From Lachnospiraceae bacterium (GTDB lineage Bacteria > Bacillota > Clostridia > Lachnospirales > Lachnospiraceae): DNA of 64,000 bases. The stretch is from the NCBI GenBank assembly GCA_017408025.1, contig JAFQVJ010000023.1, positions 24,953-88,952 on the forward strand, in the 5' to 3' direction. A model generated the notes under the pieces. That model was given only the letters and a program-made list of their open reading frames with translations. It ran no database searches and was not told where the DNA came from. Within the stretch, counting starts at the first letter, position 1, and each line of letters begins with the position of its first letter. Of the stretch, positions 16,668 through 26,403 are shown in pieces. Made by a program: the position numbers and the translations under genes.

Positions 16668-17801
16668 CTACTGTGATTTTTCCTGACCAGTTATATATTT
16701 ATATTCTGCAAGAAGTAAATCAACCACCATTCCATAGCTCTTCACACCATCCTCCTGGCCATTTACCTGAAGGTAAGTGTTATTGATTTGAGTGGAAACA
16801 CTTGAAACAACTTCTCCTACTGGTGTCTCAAACTGATCCCAATACTTGCTGTTTGCATATAAGTCTGCATTTACTTCATCGCTAATCATTTCACGCATCT
16901 GACAGTACAAATCAATATCCTCATCAAATAAGGCATTTGATGCATGAATATATGCCATCATATATCCACTATACACAAAGTCAGGTCTGCCTGAATTGAT
17001 ACACGCCAAATATGACACGTAATTTGCCTCATCCTCAGGCATTACACCTCGAAGATGTGCCAACTCATGCATGGCATCTGATGGCTGATTGTAGTCAACA
17101 GTGTCTACATTGACATTTGCTTCCATTGTAAATGGAATAAATATACCTACAATATCTGTATATGACATGTATTTCGATGCAAGCACTGGCTTTACAGACC
17201 CCGTACTCCACTGTAGAGAGGGATAACTTTCTGCAAATTCACTCATAATTTCTTCAGCTTCTGCAAAAAAATCACCGTAAGTCTCATAGTTTAACTTCAT
17301 CACACCGTTTTCATCTACAGTGGTAATCTCAGCTCTCGCCTCATTTACCTTATGAGCAAGATAGACACATAGATTGTACAAATCATATTTGTCTGATTCA
17401 GTTATATCATAATTTAAGTATTCTTTAAAGCTATATCTGTAATAATTTGTACCACACATCACTACAAAAAGAAAAGCCACAATGCTGATAGCGCATAAAA
17501 CATTCAAAATGCCTTTCCCAGCAATCTCCACACGCCTTCCCTTTCCTTTAATGATATGTACAATAAACATAATAGGAATAACTATTGCTACCACTAATAA
17601 TACATATATAATAATCTCTGCAACTGAAAATGAAAACCATCTTGTGACTGCCCCTACTGTCACTGCAAATATTCTATATATAAATCTGCCAAACACATAC
17701 TCTGCTATAAACGAGTTTGCACGACATATGAAAATAATCAATATTGCTATTGGAGCAAATAACAACAACCACTTTCTCTTTAGCCTTAGTATATTGCTCA
17801 T
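16668..17801 (-). CDS. DUF3810 family membrane protein with HExxH-like site
   Basis: A 377-residue protein with three N-terminal membrane segments (about residues 10-30, 52-78, 95-115) and a large C-terminal domain containing MHELAHLRGVMPEDEANYV. The HELAH motif with a downstream Glu is the pattern of a zinc metallopeptidase; this arrangement matches the DUF3810 family, whose substrate is unknown. The catalytic domain would be outside the membrane. Its start lies 2 nt after the thiN stop, so it belongs to the 3' end of the large prkC-thiN cluster, and the SpoIID-type gene follows 50 nt later. Confidence 0.8.
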   Translation of the reverse strand: MSNILRLKRKWLLLFAPIAILIIFICRANSFIAEYVFGRFIYRIFAVTVGAVTRWFSFSVAEIIIYVLLVVAIVIPIMFIVHIIKGKGRRVEIAGKGILNVLCAISIVAFLFVVMCGTNYYRYSFKEYLNYDITESDKYDLYNLCVYLAHKVNEARAEITTVDENGVMKLNYETYGDFFAEAEEIMSEFAESYPSLQWSTGSVKPVLASKYMSYTDIVGIFIPFTMEANVNVDTVDYNQPSDAMHELAHLRGVMPEDEANYVSYLACINSGRPDFVYSGYMMAYIHASNALFDEDIDLYCQMREMISDEVNADLYANSKYWDQFETPVGEVVSSVSTQINNTYLQVNGQEDGVKSYGMVVDLLLAEYKYITGQEKSQ

Positions 17802-17803
17802 AT

Positions 17804-18466
17804 CTAATCTCCACTTATCTCCATTACAATAAACATGCCCTCTGCCATGTCTACTACCGCTTTCTCTCCTGCAAATTCATTTGATACAGCCATTCTGTAT
17901 TCCCTGCTTGTATCAAACTCAAAATGTTCTACATTATATTTAAACCCCTCCAGTGTTACATCTCTCACTGGGCCTTCCAACTGCATGAATGAAATATACT
18001 TACCATAAGCCTCATCCCTATAAAGCACTGTCTTCTCTGCAATGACTGATATTTTATTTATCTTATCATACATAACAGCATGTGCCCCCCGTTCATATGC
18101 CATTTTCAGCATATATATATTTGACATGGTGTGATCAATACGGCTGCCTGTCCCGCCTAGAATATGTATCTCTTTTGCGCCTGCATCCAAGATTCTATTC
18201 ATGGCACACTGGGTATCAGTATCATCTTTTTCCGGATTAAGTCTCACTATCTCACATTTGTCATCACCTATACCAGTATAAATGGACAAAAGCTCTTCAG
18301 AGACAGTATCGAAATCTCCCACTATCATATCTGGACACAATCCTAATAAATTAGCAGCAGACAGTCCCCCATCCACTGCTATTATTCTGTCATATTTATG
18401 CATTTTTACAAATTCGCCAGCCCACATTATATCTATGTTTCCACCAGCAATCAGTAATGCTCTCAT
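17804..18466 (-). CDS. thiN: Thiamine diphosphokinase
   Basis: A 220-residue enzyme that transfers pyrophosphate from ATP to thiamine. Seen motifs: IAVDGGLSAANLLGLCPDMIVGDFDTVS (in part the nucleotide site), RLNPEKDDTDTQCAMN (metal and phosphate binding), and ILGGTGSRIDHTMSNIYML. The C-terminal domain is the beta-sandwich thiamine-binding half. Its ATG directly abuts the TAG of rpe with no gap. The rsgA-rpe-thiN order matches cpgA-rpe-yloS of Bacillus subtilis. Confidence 0.93.
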   Translation of the reverse strand: MRALLIAGGNIDIMWAGEFVKMHKYDRIIAVDGGLSAANLLGLCPDMIVGDFDTVSEELLSIYTGIGDDKCEIVRLNPEKDDTDTQCAMNRILDAGAKEIHILGGTGSRIDHTMSNIYMLKMAYERGAHAVMYDKINKISVIAEKTVLYRDEAYGKYISFMQLEGPVRDVTLEGFKYNVEHFEFDTSREYRMAVSNEFAGEKAVVDMAEGMFIVMEISGD

Positions 18467-19135
18467 CTACAATCTTCCCTCATATTCTTTAAATACTTCA
18501 AGAAATTCTTTCACGTTGGCTGTCGCATCGCCTCTATATACGCTTGAGCCAGCAACTATAATATTAGCTCCCGCATCAAGAACAGTTCTGACATTTTCTA
18601 CAGATATTCCACCGTCAACCTGAATGTCTGTGTTTAGTCCTTTTTTCTTTAATAAACTTCTCATCTCACCAATCTTTGGTGTGACACTGTCCATATACTT
18701 CTGTCCGCCAAACCCAGGAACAACAGTCATAATCAATATCATATCTACCATTTCTACAACTGACTCCACAGCATCAATGCCGGTACTTGGGTTAATCGCC
18801 ACTCCTGCCTTGCATCCCAATTCTTTTATTTTCTTTATGGTATCTATAAGATCGGCGCATGCCTCAGCATGAACAGTTATAATATCTGCTCCTGCGTTCT
18901 TGAAAGCCGCTAAATACCTAACAGGCTCATTAATCATAAGATGGACATCAAACACCTTGTTTGTTACCTTTCTTATGCTCTGAACTACAGGCACACCCAT
19001 AGACAGACTTGGCACAAACAAACCATCCATAACATCTATATGAATATACTCTGCACCAGCTTCATCAACTATTCTTATATCTTCTCCCAGCGTGGCAAAA
19101 TCTGCAGCCAAAATAGAAGGTGATAACTTAATCAT
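18467..19135 (-). CDS. rpe: Ribulose-phosphate 3-epimerase
   Basis: A 222-residue TIM-barrel enzyme of the pentose phosphate pathway interconverting ribulose-5- and xylulose-5-phosphate. The N-terminus IKLSPSILAADFATLGEDI, the metal-binding HIDVMDGLFVPSLSMG, VHLMI and the C-terminal IQVDGGISVENV are family signatures, with MTVVPGFGGQKYM as the phosphate loop. The start at 19135 (MIKLSPS) is preferred because GGAAG lies 4 nt upstream and family members begin there; an in-frame ATG at 19147 would add four residues. It sits between rsgA and thiN. Confidence 0.94.
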   Translation of the reverse strand: MIKLSPSILAADFATLGEDIRIVDEAGAEYIHIDVMDGLFVPSLSMGVPVVQSIRKVTNKVFDVHLMINEPVRYLAAFKNAGADIITVHAEACADLIDTIKKIKELGCKAGVAINPSTGIDAVESVVEMVDMILIMTVVPGFGGQKYMDSVTPKIGEMRSLLKKKGLNTDIQVDGGISVENVRTVLDAGANIIVAGSSVYRGDATANVKEFLEVFKEYEGRL

Positions 19136-19159
19136 TTTCTTCCACATCCATTTCTTTTA

Positions 19160-20038
19160 TCAGTATTTCCTACGTTCTTTAATCTCGTTGTAAAACTGAA
19201 CGTAATTATCATATCTGCTCTGTCCTATGTGGCCCTTTTCAACAGCTTCTTTTACAGCACAATCAGGCTCATTTACATGGACACAGCCATTAAATCTGCA
19301 CTTTCCTTCGTATTTATAAAACTCCGGAAAATAATCCCTCAACTCCTCTTTCTCACATGGACATGTATATATGGAACTAAATCCAGGTGTGTCCATAAGA
19401 TAAGTCGAATCCCCAAGACAAAAAATCTCCGAATGTCTCGTTGTGTGCTTTCCTCTCTCTATCTTTCTACTGATATCTTCTGTCTCCATGACTGCGTCAG
19501 GCACAAGGGTATTTAGTAATGAGGATTTGCCCACACCAGAAGGACCTGCTAGAGATGTTGTCTTGCCGTTTAAAAGCTCTAAAACCTTATCTATACCATT
19601 GTTTTGCTTAACACTTATAAGCAAAACTTCGTATCCTGCTTTTTCATAGGTGCTTTTAAGTTCATTTATCTCTTCATCCTCTGCCAAGTCCATCTTGTTG
19701 AAACACAGCATGCTTTTCATTCCCTGTGATTCCATCATCACTAGAAATCTATCTAGCAAATTTCTGTTTGGTGCAGGACTTTTTGCTGCAAATACTACCA
19801 ATGTCTGGTCTATATTAGCTACTGCAGGACGTATGAGCTCGCTTCTTCTCTCTAAGATAGCCGTGATATTGCCCTTCATGTCTTCCTTAGACACTATATC
19901 AATCTCCACGTCATCTCCAACAAGAGGCTTTTGATTTCTATGTCTGAATATACCTTTGGCCTTGCAGGTGAATATGCCTTCACCTGCCACATGGACAAAA
20001 TATTCTCCTGCAATGCCTTTGATAATCTTACCTGTCAC
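19160..20038 (-). CDS. rsgA: Ribosome small-subunit-dependent GTPase A
   Basis: A 292-residue circularly permuted GTPase that helps late maturation of the 30S subunit. Domain order: N-terminal OB fold (residues 1-65), then G4 (NKMDLAE) before G1 (GPSGVGKSSLLN) and G3 (DTPGF), and a C-terminal zinc motif with C-x5-C-x5-H-x5-C spacing (CRFNGCVHVNEPDC). It starts with GTG at 20038, sharing its first G with the TAG stop of prkC, and GAGGTT lies upstream. Direct coupling to the PASTA kinase gene is a conserved arrangement in Firmicutes, where the kinase phosphorylates this GTPase in Bacillus. Confidence 0.95.
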   Translation of the reverse strand: MTGKIIKGIAGEYFVHVAGEGIFTCKAKGIFRHRNQKPLVGDDVEIDIVSKEDMKGNITAILERRSELIRPAVANIDQTLVVFAAKSPAPNRNLLDRFLVMMESQGMKSMLCFNKMDLAEDEEINELKSTYEKAGYEVLLISVKQNNGIDKVLELLNGKTTSLAGPSGVGKSSLLNTLVPDAVMETEDISRKIERGKHTTRHSEIFCLGDSTYLMDTPGFSSIYTCPCEKEELRDYFPEFYKYEGKCRFNGCVHVNEPDCAVKEAVEKGHIGQSRYDNYVQFYNEIKERRKY

Positions 20039-22296
20039 TATTCTGTAACCTCAACCTCTTTGTACGCACATGTGTCAGTGTATACAACTGCATCCGTTGT
20101 CTTTCCATTAGCGTCCTCGTAAGTAAGTGTCAGCGTAAATGTAACATCTGTTACGTTTAACTGTTTAATCTGTACGGTTATCTGTTTCTGAGTATAGCCA
20201 GTCTCATACTTTGAAACAACATATTCTGTTACTGGTACATGTGATATTGTTCCATCGCTTTCTTTTACTATAAGTGTTGCAGTCAAAGTTCCCTTTGTAA
20301 CATTCTCCATAACAGTCTCCTGCTCTGCTGGATTGTCACCTTCTCCACCTTCTGCATCACCGTTGACTACCTTTGATATCTGTGGAATATCAAAATCTTT
20401 ATCACTAAACTTTGTAATCGTTACCTCTGTCTTAGTAACCTTCTTAGTTGTTGGCTCTTGAGTCGTTGTAGTAGGTTGTGTTGTTGTCTCCTGTGGTCCC
20501 TTACTTACTACAAGCTCTAAAGCATCAGTTTTTGCAATAGATGCTCCAGCTTTTACATTAGCACTTATAATCTTACCGGCTTCTACTGTATTGTTATACT
20601 CTTCAACAAAATTTACATTTACAAGTCCTAAGTCAGCCAACTCTTTCTGTATCTTTTCCTTTGTCTTTCCTACCATCTGAGGTAATTCGACAAGATCTGT
20701 ATTTTCTCCTGGACTAACATATACAACAATGTGGTCACCTTTAATCAATTTTGTTGGTGCTGTAGGTGATGTACGGATACATACATCCTGCTCAATATCC
20801 TTATATAATGTCTCATCAGACTCGTATTCCCATGCAACATCAAGGCCCAATGATTCAAGCATTTCAATTGCCTCATCCTTTGTATTACCTGTAACAGAAG
20901 GAATGTCAAACTCTTCAGCACCCTCGCTGATATATACAAGAACTGTTGTATGCTTATCAACAATACTTTCAGCAGCCTTATCCTGTCTTATGACAAAGCC
21001 CTTCTCTACTTCGTTGCTCATCTCATATTCTACCTTTATTCCAAGGCTTGCCTCATTTAGCATCTCCTCTGCTTCCTGAAGTGTACGGTTAGAAACATTA
21101 GGAACAATTGTCTGTGTTGCTAAAAGACCTGTCGAAGTTGACCTTGTAGTCTCGTATGGATTATCTCCATCTCCTCCACATCCCTTAAGAACATTTATAA
21201 GAACTAAAATAAATACAATAAGAACTACTACACATGCCACAATAGCGCCAATGGTAACAATTCTGTCAAGCTTAGGATTAGATGCATCTATGTCATCATC
21301 ATCCCCAAACGGTTCCTTCTTAGACTTCTCAGTATCTATAACATCAAGTTCATCTTCCTCATGTGACAACGCAGCTGCGTTTGCATTATTTCTGATAGCA
21401 GATATCTGTTCATCTGTCATCATAATTGTAGCATCTGTATTAGCTGTAGAAGCAATAACAACAAAATCCTCATCTGGTGTCACAAGGGCCTTCTTAAGGT
21501 CAGCGATAAGTGCAGACACCTTAAGATATCTTTTTTCAGCCTTCTTTTGTGTACACTTCTCAATAATTTTCTCCACACTGATAGGAAGCTCTGGCACTTC
21601 AATTTTAGGTGAAGGAAGCTCTTCATTGATATGCTGTAACGCTATAGTCACTGTAGAATCTCCTTCAAAAGGAACTTTACCTGTTATCATCTCGTAAAGA
21701 GATATACCAAGTGAATAGATGTCGCTCTTCTCGTCTATATATCCACCTCTTGCCTGCTCAGGTGATATATAGTGAACAGAACCCATGGCATTGGAATTGA
21801 TTGTATTTGCAGACGCTGCTCTTGCAATACCGAAATCTGTAACCTTTACCTTTCCTTCTCTGGATATAATAACGTTCTGTGGTTTAATATCTCTATGAAT
21901 GATATGATTATTATGAGCAGCCTCTATGCCCTGTGCAACCTGTATTGCAATACTTACAGATTCCTTAATAGATAGCTTACCCTTCTTCTCAATATATTTC
22001 TTAAGTGTGATACCTTCTACAAGCTCCATTACAATAAAATATATGCCATTGTCTTCTCCAACATCATATACATTTACTATATTTGGATGTGTAAGACCTG
22101 CTGCTGACTGTGCTTCCACCTTAAACTTAGATACAAAATTCTTATCTTCACTAAACTCGTCTTTTAGAACCTTTATGGCTACATATCTGTTCAGTTTATG
22201 ATCCAATGCTTTATATACATCTGACATTCCACCAGAACCGACTTTATCAACGATTTCATATCTGTCACCAATGAACATTCCTTTTCTGATCATCAT
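20038..22296 (-). CDS. prkC: PASTA-domain serine/threonine protein kinase
   Basis: A 752-residue bitopic receptor kinase that senses cell-wall fragments and phosphorylates proteins of division, translation and wall synthesis. The cytoplasmic kinase domain (residues 13-270) has VGSGGMSDVYKA, the invariant Lys in YVAIKVLKDE, HRDIKPQNV and DFGIARA. One membrane segment lies near residue 350 (IGAIVACVVVLIVFILVLINV). Three PASTA repeats follow (about 395-595: VPNVSNRTLQEAEEML, DIPSVTGNTKDEAIEML, LPQMVGKTKEKIQKEL). A Thr-rich linker and an extra C-terminal beta domain of about 120 residues, not assigned, close the protein. It lies between the phosphatase gene and rsgA. Confidence 0.95.
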   Translation of the reverse strand: MMIRKGMFIGDRYEIVDKVGSGGMSDVYKALDHKLNRYVAIKVLKDEFSEDKNFVSKFKVEAQSAAGLTHPNIVNVYDVGEDNGIYFIVMELVEGITLKKYIEKKGKLSIKESVSIAIQVAQGIEAAHNNHIIHRDIKPQNVIISREGKVKVTDFGIARAASANTINSNAMGSVHYISPEQARGGYIDEKSDIYSLGISLYEMITGKVPFEGDSTVTIALQHINEELPSPKIEVPELPISVEKIIEKCTQKKAEKRYLKVSALIADLKKALVTPDEDFVVIASTANTDATIMMTDEQISAIRNNANAAALSHEEDELDVIDTEKSKKEPFGDDDDIDASNPKLDRIVTIGAIVACVVVLIVFILVLINVLKGCGGDGDNPYETTRSTSTGLLATQTIVPNVSNRTLQEAEEMLNEASLGIKVEYEMSNEVEKGFVIRQDKAAESIVDKHTTVLVYISEGAEEFDIPSVTGNTKDEAIEMLESLGLDVAWEYESDETLYKDIEQDVCIRTSPTAPTKLIKGDHIVVYVSPGENTDLVELPQMVGKTKEKIQKELADLGLVNVNFVEEYNNTVEAGKIISANVKAGASIAKTDALELVVSKGPQETTTQPTTTTQEPTTKKVTKTEVTITKFSDKDFDIPQISKVVNGDAEGGEGDNPAEQETVMENVTKGTLTATLIVKESDGTISHVPVTEYVVSKYETGYTQKQITVQIKQLNVTDVTFTLTLTYEDANGKTTDAVVYTDTCAYKEVEVTE

Positions 22297-22324
22297 AGTA
22301 ATAACTTCCTTTCAACCATTCTTC

Positions 22325-23050
22325 CTAAACTTCTGCTAAAACTACTGCAATATTGTCAAGACCGCCATTATTATTGGCTGCATCTATAAGCTTATGTACA
22401 GCCTCTTCCATATTGCCATCTGAACATCTGTCAACGATGTCTTTTATATCAGCGTCTTCCACCATGTTAGTTAATCCGTCTGAGCAAAGCAAAATCTTCG
22501 TTCCCTCACTAATTTCTGCCTCAAAGAAATCAGCTGTAACCTTTCTCTCTACTCCAACAGCTCTGGTGATAACATTCTTTCTCGAATGTGTTTTTGCACT
22601 CTCTTTGTCAAGCTCGCCGATGCTGACCATCTCTTGCACAAGGGAATGATCTCTTGTTATCTGTCTAATGTCATCACCTATGAGATAAAGTCTTGAATCT
22701 CCTACATTAGCCACATATAGGTTATTGTTCTCCAACGTAGCAACAACAATTGTCGTTCCCATGCCCTTGAATTTCTCATCCTTAGTGGCCATTTCAAACA
22801 CTTTCACATTGGCAACATCAATAGCTTCCTCAATTATAGATATTTTATCTTTCTTTTCGTTTTCCTTAATTGATTGCAATACAGCATTTACAGCCTGTTC
22901 TGATGCAACTTCGCCAGCCTTGTGACCTCCCATACCATCTGCAACTATTAACACATTTGGGAGATTACCTATCTGTTCAACAGAAAAATAAGCATAATCC
23001 TGATTAGTGTTTCTCTTTGCACCTATATTTGTCATTGCATATGCTCTCAT
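22325..23050 (-). CDS. stp: PP2C-family protein phosphatase partner of PrkC
   Basis: A 241-residue metal-dependent Ser/Thr phosphatase that reverses PrkC phosphorylation. Metal-binding motifs: GAKRNTNQDYAYF, VADGMGGHKAGEVAS, VGDSRLYLI, LCSDGLTNMVED and GGLDNIAVVLA. It is directly upstream of prkC (28-nt gap). A strong AGGAGG precedes the ATG, and an 11-bp inverted repeat sits in the space before it (23075-23116). The pairing phosphatase-kinase-GTPase is the standard Firmicutes order. Confidence 0.94.
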   Translation of the reverse strand: MRAYAMTNIGAKRNTNQDYAYFSVEQIGNLPNVLIVADGMGGHKAGEVASEQAVNAVLQSIKENEKKDKISIIEEAIDVANVKVFEMATKDEKFKGMGTTIVVATLENNNLYVANVGDSRLYLIGDDIRQITRDHSLVQEMVSIGELDKESAKTHSRKNVITRAVGVERKVTADFFEAEISEGTKILLCSDGLTNMVEDADIKDIVDRCSDGNMEEAVHKLIDAANNNGGLDNIAVVLAEV

Positions 23051-23074
23051 TATTCTCCCTCCTTTTTTTATTCT

Positions 23075-23116
23075 TGTTAGTATAATTTTATTACACTACA
23101 TCATCTTATACTAACA
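23075..23116. repeat. Inverted repeat between rlmN and stp
   Basis: TGTTAGTATAA and TTATACTAACA are perfect 11-bp arms separated by 20 bp. It is placed in the only sizeable gap of the rsmB-to-thiN run. There is no T run after it, so it looks more like an operator or mRNA-processing hairpin than a terminator. Confidence 0.55.
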
Positions 23117-23145
23117 TACAAATGCCAAAAGGGCAAGAAAAAAAA

Positions 23146-24198
23146 CTATCTCTCGCCCTCTGCCAAACCAACTGTTTCCTTATAACTTTTACGGAGCTGA
23201 CCACATGCCCCATTAATATCTCTTCCCATCTCTCGGCGAACAGTCACATTCATACCATACTTTTCAAGCTTGCCTTTGAACCTTTCTATAGCCTTCTTGT
23301 CAGACTGTTTATAATCTCTCTCTTTTATTGGATTGACCGGGATAAGGTTCACATGACAATTCATTCCCTTTAACAAACTTCCAAGCGCCTCTGCACCTTC
23401 CACATTGTCATTCACACCAGCTACAAGTGAATATTCAAACGTAAGTCTTCTGCCTGTTTTCTCAAAAAAGTATCTACAGGCTTTAAGTATTTCCTCAATA
23501 CTATATGACCTGGCTACAGGCATCAATTCTTTTCTTGTGTCATCATTTGATGCGTGTAGCGATATTGCCAATGTAATCTGCATATTTCTATCTGCTAATT
23601 CATATATCCTTGGCACAAGTCCACAGGTAGATAATGTTATATTTCTCTGGCTTATGTTTAATCCATTTTCATCAGATATAAGCTCTAAAAATTTGACAAC
23701 ATTGTCATAATTATCTAATGGTTCTCCACTTCCCATCAGAACTATATTGGAAATCCTCTCACCAATATCTCTCTGTATGCTGTAAATTTCATCAAGCATC
23801 TCTGATGGCAATAGATTTCTCTCAAGACCATCTAATGTAGATGCACAGAATTTACATCCCATTCGACAGCCTGCCTGTGTAGATATACACACAGAATTGC
23901 CGTGATGATACCTCATCAATACACTTTCTATTACATTTCCATCACTTAATTGAAAAAGATATTTTTTTGTTCCATCCACTGCTGATGTGAGAACCTGTAC
24001 CGGCTCCAGCTTTGTGTATGCACACTCTGATTTCAGTTTCTCCCTTAACGCCACTGATATATTGCTCATCTCATCAAAAGAGCCTGCCAGTTTCACATGC
24101 ATCCACTCATATATCTGCTTTGCACGAAATTTCTTTTCGCCAAGGGATAAAATGAACTCATTTAATTCTTCCATGTTTAATGATTTTATATCTACCAT
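23146..24198 (-). CDS. rlmN: 23S rRNA/tRNA (adenine-C2) methyltransferase, radical SAM
   Basis: A 350-residue radical SAM enzyme that methylates A2503 of 23S rRNA and A37 of some tRNAs. The iron-sulfur motif is [10 protein letters not shown], and the SAM site is [12 protein letters not shown]. Further signatures are [16 protein letters not shown] (methyl-carrying Cys region), [18 protein letters not shown] and the C-terminal [19 protein letters not shown] with the second catalytic Cys. Length is typical. It follows rsmB by 20 nt in the conserved order rsmB-rlmN-stp-prkC. Confidence 0.96.
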   Translation of the reverse strand: MVDIKSLNMEELNEFILSLGEKKFRAKQIYEWMHVKLAGSFDEMSNISVALREKLKSECAYTKLEPVQVLTSAVDGTKKYLFQLSDGNVIESVLMRYHHGNSVCISTQAGCRMGCKFCASTLDGLERNLLPSEMLDEIYSIQRDIGERISNIVLMGSGEPLDNYDNVVKFLELISDENGLNISQRNITLSTCGLVPRIYELADRNMQITLAISLHASNDDTRKELMPVARSYSIEEILKACRYFFEKTGRRLTFEYSLVAGVNDNVEGAEALGSLLKGMNCHVNLIPVNPIKERDYKQSDKKAIERFKGKLEKYGMNVTVRREMGRDINGACGQLRKSYKETVGLAEGER

Positions 24199-24218
24199 AC
24201 TTATCTTCTCTCTTTATA

Positions 24219-25592
24219 TTAAACACGCTCAAAACGGCATATAAAAAATCCATCTGAGCCATCGATACCTGGAAGCATCTGAAGATAACCATTTCTTGCT
24301 GTTCCTCTGCAATATCCTTCTGGCACATACTTTGATATATCTACCAGTTTCAAAGGATACTTTTCTTCCACATATCGCATATTTTCTATGTTTTCTTCCT
24401 TATTCAAAGTACATGTGCTATATATAAGTGTTCCACCCTTTTTCACATACTGCCATGCATTATCCAACATTCTTCTCTGCAATCTCACAAGTTCCTTTTC
24501 CTTGTCAGGTGTCATATTGTACTTGATGTCACTCTTCTTTCCTATGACTCCCAATCCTGAACAAGGTAGGTCAGCTACAACTACATCAGCCTTGCCTAGC
24601 ATAGATTCATCCAGCTCCGTGGCATCAAACACCTCTGCTTCCACGCCATCAGCACCTGTTCTCTCTATGTTTTCCCATATCAGTTCTACTTTATAATCGC
24701 TGACATCCCGTGCAATTACCTTTCCCTTAGCATTCATCATCTCATATAGATGCAATGCCTTTCCACCAGGTGCTGCACACATATCCAGACATAAATCTCC
24801 TTCCTTTGGGTCAGCTATAACTGAAACTAACATAGAGCTTAAATCCTGAACACTTATCAAGCCTTCCCTAAACGCATCTGAGTTCTCCAAAAAATCAATC
24901 TCACTTATGTATAATGCATTCTCATATACATCCGATTTCTCTACTTTAATTTTCTCCTCCTCAAGCTGATTTACAATGTCCTTTGCAGACGCTTTTGTTG
25001 TATTCATGCGCACACAAATTCTGTCATCATCTTTGGCAAATCCCTTGATTATACGTGATGCATCCTCAACACCGTACTGAACAATCAACTGCTCTACAAT
25101 CCATTTAGGCATTGAATACATTACATGAAGATATGTAACCAAATCCTCTGACGCATTTGGGAATTTCAAATTTTCTTTATTTCTAATAATAGCTCTAAGA
25201 ACACCATTTACAAATCCTTTAAGCTGTCCAAAGCTTCTCTTAATAGCTAATTTTACTGCTTCATTGCATGTTGCAGAAACAGGCACTGAATCCATCTTCA
25301 GTACCTGATATACAGACATTCTTAATAGATTTCTTATAAGTGGCTTCATCTTAGCCACTTTTATCTTGGACACCTGATCGATCACATAATCTATATAGAT
25401 TCTATTTTCAAGAGTTCCCTCTGTTATTCTTGTGATAAATGCCCTGTCTCTTTTATCAAGATACTGGTACTTGCGAAGAGTCTGGCGCAACACCACATGA
25501 CTGTAAGCACCCTTCTCACATATCTCCATAAGCATATCCAGTATAATCTCTCTTGTATTTATTTCTCCAGCTCCCGCGTTTTTATTAGTCAC
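24219..25592 (-). CDS. rsmB: 16S rRNA (cytosine-C5) methyltransferase RsmB
   Basis: A 457-residue protein that methylates C967 of 16S rRNA. The N-terminal NusB-like RNA-binding domain covers residues 10-140; the SAM-dependent catalytic domain has CLDMCAAPGGKALHL, the PCSGLG active site and YSTCTLNKEENI carrying the catalytic Cys. GTG at 25592 is chosen because GGAGG stands exactly 8 nt upstream; the longer frame to 25607 would start on TTG inside that ribosome site. The GTG overlaps the TAA of the YugP gene by 8 nt (GTGACTAA), a coupled start. Confidence 0.94.
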   Translation of the reverse strand: MTNKNAGAGEINTREIILDMLMEICEKGAYSHVVLRQTLRKYQYLDKRDRAFITRITEGTLENRIYIDYVIDQVSKIKVAKMKPLIRNLLRMSVYQVLKMDSVPVSATCNEAVKLAIKRSFGQLKGFVNGVLRAIIRNKENLKFPNASEDLVTYLHVMYSMPKWIVEQLIVQYGVEDASRIIKGFAKDDDRICVRMNTTKASAKDIVNQLEEEKIKVEKSDVYENALYISEIDFLENSDAFREGLISVQDLSSMLVSVIADPKEGDLCLDMCAAPGGKALHLYEMMNAKGKVIARDVSDYKVELIWENIERTGADGVEAEVFDATELDESMLGKADVVVADLPCSGLGVIGKKSDIKYNMTPDKEKELVRLQRRMLDNAWQYVKKGGTLIYSTCTLNKEENIENMRYVEEKYPLKLVDISKYVPEGYCRGTARNGYLQMLPGIDGSDGFFICRFERV

Positions 25593-26307
25593 GTCTTCTT
25601 CCTCCAAAGAGAATTATTAATCTAAGTAATTGTAATATAGCTGTAGCGGCACTTGCTACATATGTCAATGCCGCCGCTCCAAGCACTTTCTTTGCGCCAC
25701 TTACCTCTTCTGTGTACAACATACCTGTACCTGCCAGCACCTTTATAGCACGTGATGATGCATTAAACTCCACTGGCAATGTAACCAGATGAAAAAGTAC
25801 TGTAGCTGCAAAGCATATAATACCAGCTGTAAGCCAGACTTGGCTTGAGCTTCCTGTAAATAAAAGTCCAACGAGAATAAGTATCCACGATGCGTATGAG
25901 CCAATGTTTGCCACAGGCACAAGTGTAGAACGAAGCTTTATAGGCACATATCCCTGTGCGTGCTGCATTGCATGACCACACTCATGTGCTGCAACTCCAA
26001 TAGCCGCAACTGATGCACTATTGTATGTTGAATCTGACAATCTTAGCACCTTACTTCTTGGATCGTAGTGGTCGCTTAAATTTCCGGCCACATGCTCTAT
26101 TCTCACATCATATATTCCCTGTGAGTGCAATATTCGTTCAGCTGCCATGGCTCCTGTAAGCCCAGACATACTTCTAACCTTAGAATATTTCCTAAATCTT
26201 GAACTGACCATATACTGTGCCCACATAGTTATAATCAAACCTATAATTATAAGTATATATGTCGGGTCAAAATAAAATCCATAGGGTCTGTAAATATAAA
26301 GTAACAT
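25585..26307 (-). CDS. Zinc metallopeptidase, YugP family
   Basis: A 240-residue membrane protein with an HExxH-type zinc site (HECGHAMQHAQGYVPIKL) between membrane segments: one at the N-terminus (PTYILIIIGLIITMWAQYMV) and several in the C-terminal third (SYASWILILVGLLF, AGIICFAATVLFHLV, AATAILQLLRLII). The YugP family is found in Firmicutes next to rsmB/fmt and has no settled substrate. The start at 26307 follows GGAGGAATAGCT; a TTG-initiated extension to 26325 was discarded. It lies between fmt and rsmB in the cluster. Confidence 0.85.
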   Translation of the reverse strand: MLLYIYRPYGFYFDPTYILIIIGLIITMWAQYMVSSRFRKYSKVRSMSGLTGAMAAERILHSQGIYDVRIEHVAGNLSDHYDPRSKVLRLSDSTYNSASVAAIGVAAHECGHAMQHAQGYVPIKLRSTLVPVANIGSYASWILILVGLLFTGSSSQVWLTAGIICFAATVLFHLVTLPVEFNASSRAIKVLAGTGMLYTEEVSGAKKVLGAAALTYVASAATAILQLLRLIILFGGRRRD

Positions 26308-26403
26308 AGCTATTCCTCCGTTCAAAAAATATCATTTCTTAATACATCATAACTCTTATTCTTCCCTCATTACCTTTTGTTATTATAATAAAATCTCAAA
26401 GAT

